Source: CBDCME01 sp965218865 (GTDB taxonomy: Bacteria; Pseudomonadota; Alphaproteobacteria; JAAXGF01). From it: a stretch of DNA of 7,715 nucleotides. The stretch is from NCBI GenBank assembly GCA_965218865.1, contig CBDCME010000013.1:1-7715 (forward strand), in the 5' to 3' direction. The notes beneath the pieces are model-generated. The model made no database searches and was not told where the DNA came from. It saw only the letters and a list, made by a program, of their open reading frames with translations. Shown one piece after another: positions 6,268 through 7,715 of the stretch (position 1 is its first letter; the number at the start of each line of letters is the position of its first letter). Made by a program: the position numbers and the translations under genes.

Positions 6268-7524
6268 TCAACTCGGCGCGGGACGATTGGCGATGTGACA
6301 GTCCAGGAATTCGCGTCCGAACACCGAGCCGACGATCAGGTTGTCCTCGAACAGCGCGCCGACACTTGGGCTGCCGAACTCTTCGCCCCGATCCCCATTG
6401 GCCCCGATGTAATCGTCGCCGTCGAACAGCTTCCGGGCAAGACCGCTGGAACCATCCTGGTTGAATTCGAGCTTGAGGATCACGCCCGGAGAGTGGACCG
6501 CTTCCCAATCGTGGGTCAAGGCGAAACGGCCGACCGATTCATGGGCCCCGATCAGAAGCTCCGATTTGCCACGATCGCTCCACTCGATGTTGTCGAGCAT
6601 CATCCCCAGCCGCCGGGTCCGATGCCGCATCGGCGTCAGCGATCCGTCGTGTCCCTTGGTGAAGGTCAAAAGCTCGCCGCTCAACGAGGTCGCGACCAGG
6701 ATGGTCGTGGAATCCGGCCCCAGGGCGATGCCGTTACCGTAGGGGACTTCGCCGGTCACGACTTCGTAGGCGCTGTTGGTGTAACAAACGATGTTACCGG
6801 CCCCCAACTTGATCAATGCGTTCCCCAGCATGTCCAAACCCCGCGACACTTCATTACCGGCGCGCGGGTTGTTGGTGGCGTAGAACTCGTCCTCGCCGAC
6901 GGCCACGAGGTCATTGAGATGCCAGCTCGCATCGGCCTGCGGAATCGTGCGGATATACCGCAGAACGTCGGGTCGTGAATCGTCGATCCCGAAAACCTCG
7001 ACGTCGCTCTGGACCTTGAGGGCTGCCGAGTCCCAGCGGTGGTTGATGACGAACAGGCGCTTTTCCCCCGAGGGCGGGGCGTAGAGACTGATGCCCGTGG
7101 GGATAGAAATTGGCGCCGAAGTCCTTGCTGTCCTTGGGACCTACGATCCGCATCTTGGTTGGCCCGCGGCCCGCCCATCATTTGGTTCAGATCATAACTG
7201 TAGATTCCCCCCAGGCTCAGCCGCGCCAAGGTCTCGGGAGTCCCTTTGGACCACCGGAATGGTTACGGCCTCGAATTCGCCCTTGGCCTCGATGAAGGCC
7301 CGCCTGGTCGAAGGCCGAGATGTAGGCGATGCCCGTCGCGGCATCGATGGTGATGTCTTCCGGACCCCTGTTCCCGATGGCCTCGCCACCGCTCCCGGGC
7401 GCCGTGCCCCGCGATATGAGAGCAATATGGTTTCGACGGTTCTCCGACCAGGGCAACCTCGGAGTCGAGATGCACCGCGCAGGCGCCGAGCAAAAGTGCC
7501 AACCCAATCCATAGGCTGTTTCAT
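6268..7524 (-). pseudogene. Paraoxonase/arylesterase-like lactonase, lipoprotein-like signal, multiple frameshifts
   Basis: A six-bladed propeller hydrolase resembling animal paraoxonases (arylesterase family), which hydrolyse lactones and esters using calcium. Counterparts of the PON1 metal and active-site motifs are all present: GPEDITID (Glu), FYPHGIS (His), LNDLVAVG (Asn-Asp), YGNGI (Asn) and LDNIEW (Asp-Asn). Also present are FVINH, FYATNN and the C-terminal LIVGSVFGREFLDCHI. The N-terminus from ATG 7524 followed by LLLGACAV suggests a lipoprotein signal. The 3' 830 bp are in one frame. Upstream, the family sequence moves frame at about 7095, 7164, 7253, 7300, 7408 and 7499, each fixed by removing one G (minus strand). 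The repaired gene is 417 codons including the stop. AGGAGG lies at 7539-7544, 14 bases before the ATG, which is long. Substrate cannot be predicted. Confidence 0.85.
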
Positions 7525-7549
7525 TGCTAAATCCACCGCCTCCTTTAGT

Positions 7550-7596
7550 GGATCGACCCCAACACTTGGTTCCCGAGTGTTGGCATAAGTTGATCC
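7550..7596. repeat. Nested hairpin in the leader of the paraoxonase-like gene
   Basis: The inner arms CCAACACTTGG (7559-7569) and CCGAGTGTTGG (7573-7583) pair over 11 positions around a 3-base loop. The outer arms GGATCGA (7550-7556) and TTGATCC (7590-7596) pair over 7. Each stem has one non-Watson-Crick position that is G-U in plus-strand RNA. It lies between a possible promoter and the ribosome site of the downstream gene, so it could be an operator or an RNA structure. Confidence 0.55.
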
Positions 7597-7604
7597 ATAA
7601 TATC
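7597..7604 (-). promoter_or_regulatory. Possible extended -10 promoter element for the paraoxonase-like gene
   Basis: On the minus strand TGATATTAT combines an extended -10 TG with TATTAT (5 of 6 matches, 7597-7602). No good -35 is seen at 16-18 bp upstream. It would start transcription close to the nested hairpin, giving a leader of roughly 65 bases. Beyond it, up to 7715, I see no gene and no other signal I would name. Confidence 0.3.
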
Positions 7605-7715
7605 AAGACCTCTAGTGGTTCGAAACTCGGTCGTAAAGGGGACCACCCGTCAAATACGGACCTCCAGACCCGGATTACGAATGTGTTCTTAACTCGATTC
7701 TCGCCCGTCGGCGAA

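Noticed and set aside
5479..6978. A 499-codon plus-strand open frame
   Set aside because: It is antisense to the YpsA-related and paraoxonase-like genes, whose motifs are unmistakable on the minus strand.
1..7715. CRISPR arrays, tRNA or rRNA genes
   Set aside because: I saw no regularly spaced repeats, and no tRNA- or rRNA-like sequence on either strand.

Overview
The window looks like chromosomal DNA of a high-GC Gram-negative bacterium, most likely a proteobacterium. I base this on strongly GC-ending codons, Sec-type and lipoprotein-like signal peptides, and IS66 and IS110 family elements; the lineage is a weak inference. Every gene I can support lies on the minus strand. The long plus-strand open frames are shadows of these genes.

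Layout: (1) Positions 1 to about 4470 hold an IS110-family element that runs off the left edge. Its transposase gene is cut in two by a complete 3705-bp IS66-family element (400-4104). That element has 26-bp terminal inverted repeats (25/26 identical, beginning GTAA) and a perfect 8-bp target duplication, CCCCGCTG, at 392-399 and 4105-4112. It carries two intact genes: a very long tnpC (889 aa, with a coiled-coil N-terminal extension) and, overlapping its stop by ATGA, a gene for a DUF4338/DruA-like protein. No tnpA or tnpB is present. (2) Positions 4217-4632 are non-coding. They hold the 5' leader side of the IS110 element, where IS110-group elements are known to encode a bridge RNA, a strong 15-bp hairpin, and the terminator of the next gene. 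(3) Positions 4633-5278 encode an exported ankyrin-repeat protein with a good sigma70-type promoter. (4) Positions 5424-6001 encode a YpsA-related SLOG-fold protein (Pfam 'putative molybdenum carrier'). (5) Positions 6268-7524 encode a paraoxonase/arylesterase-like six-bladed propeller with a lipoprotein-like signal. It is preceded by a structured leader (7550-7596).

The IS66 genes are intact, but every other gene is broken by single-base changes, nearly all of them one extra G or C in a short G/C run. The paraoxonase-like gene alone needs six such corrections within about 410 bp, while its last 830 bp need none. In each case the protein family signature continues in the shifted frame without in-frame stops. 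I read this either as poorly polished single-copy sequence next to a well-covered multicopy IS, or as very recent gene decay. Reads would decide.

The most interesting biology is the IS66 element, which pairs a coiled-coil-extended TnpC with a translationally coupled DruA-like protein, and the interrupted IS110 element with its probable guide-RNA leader.
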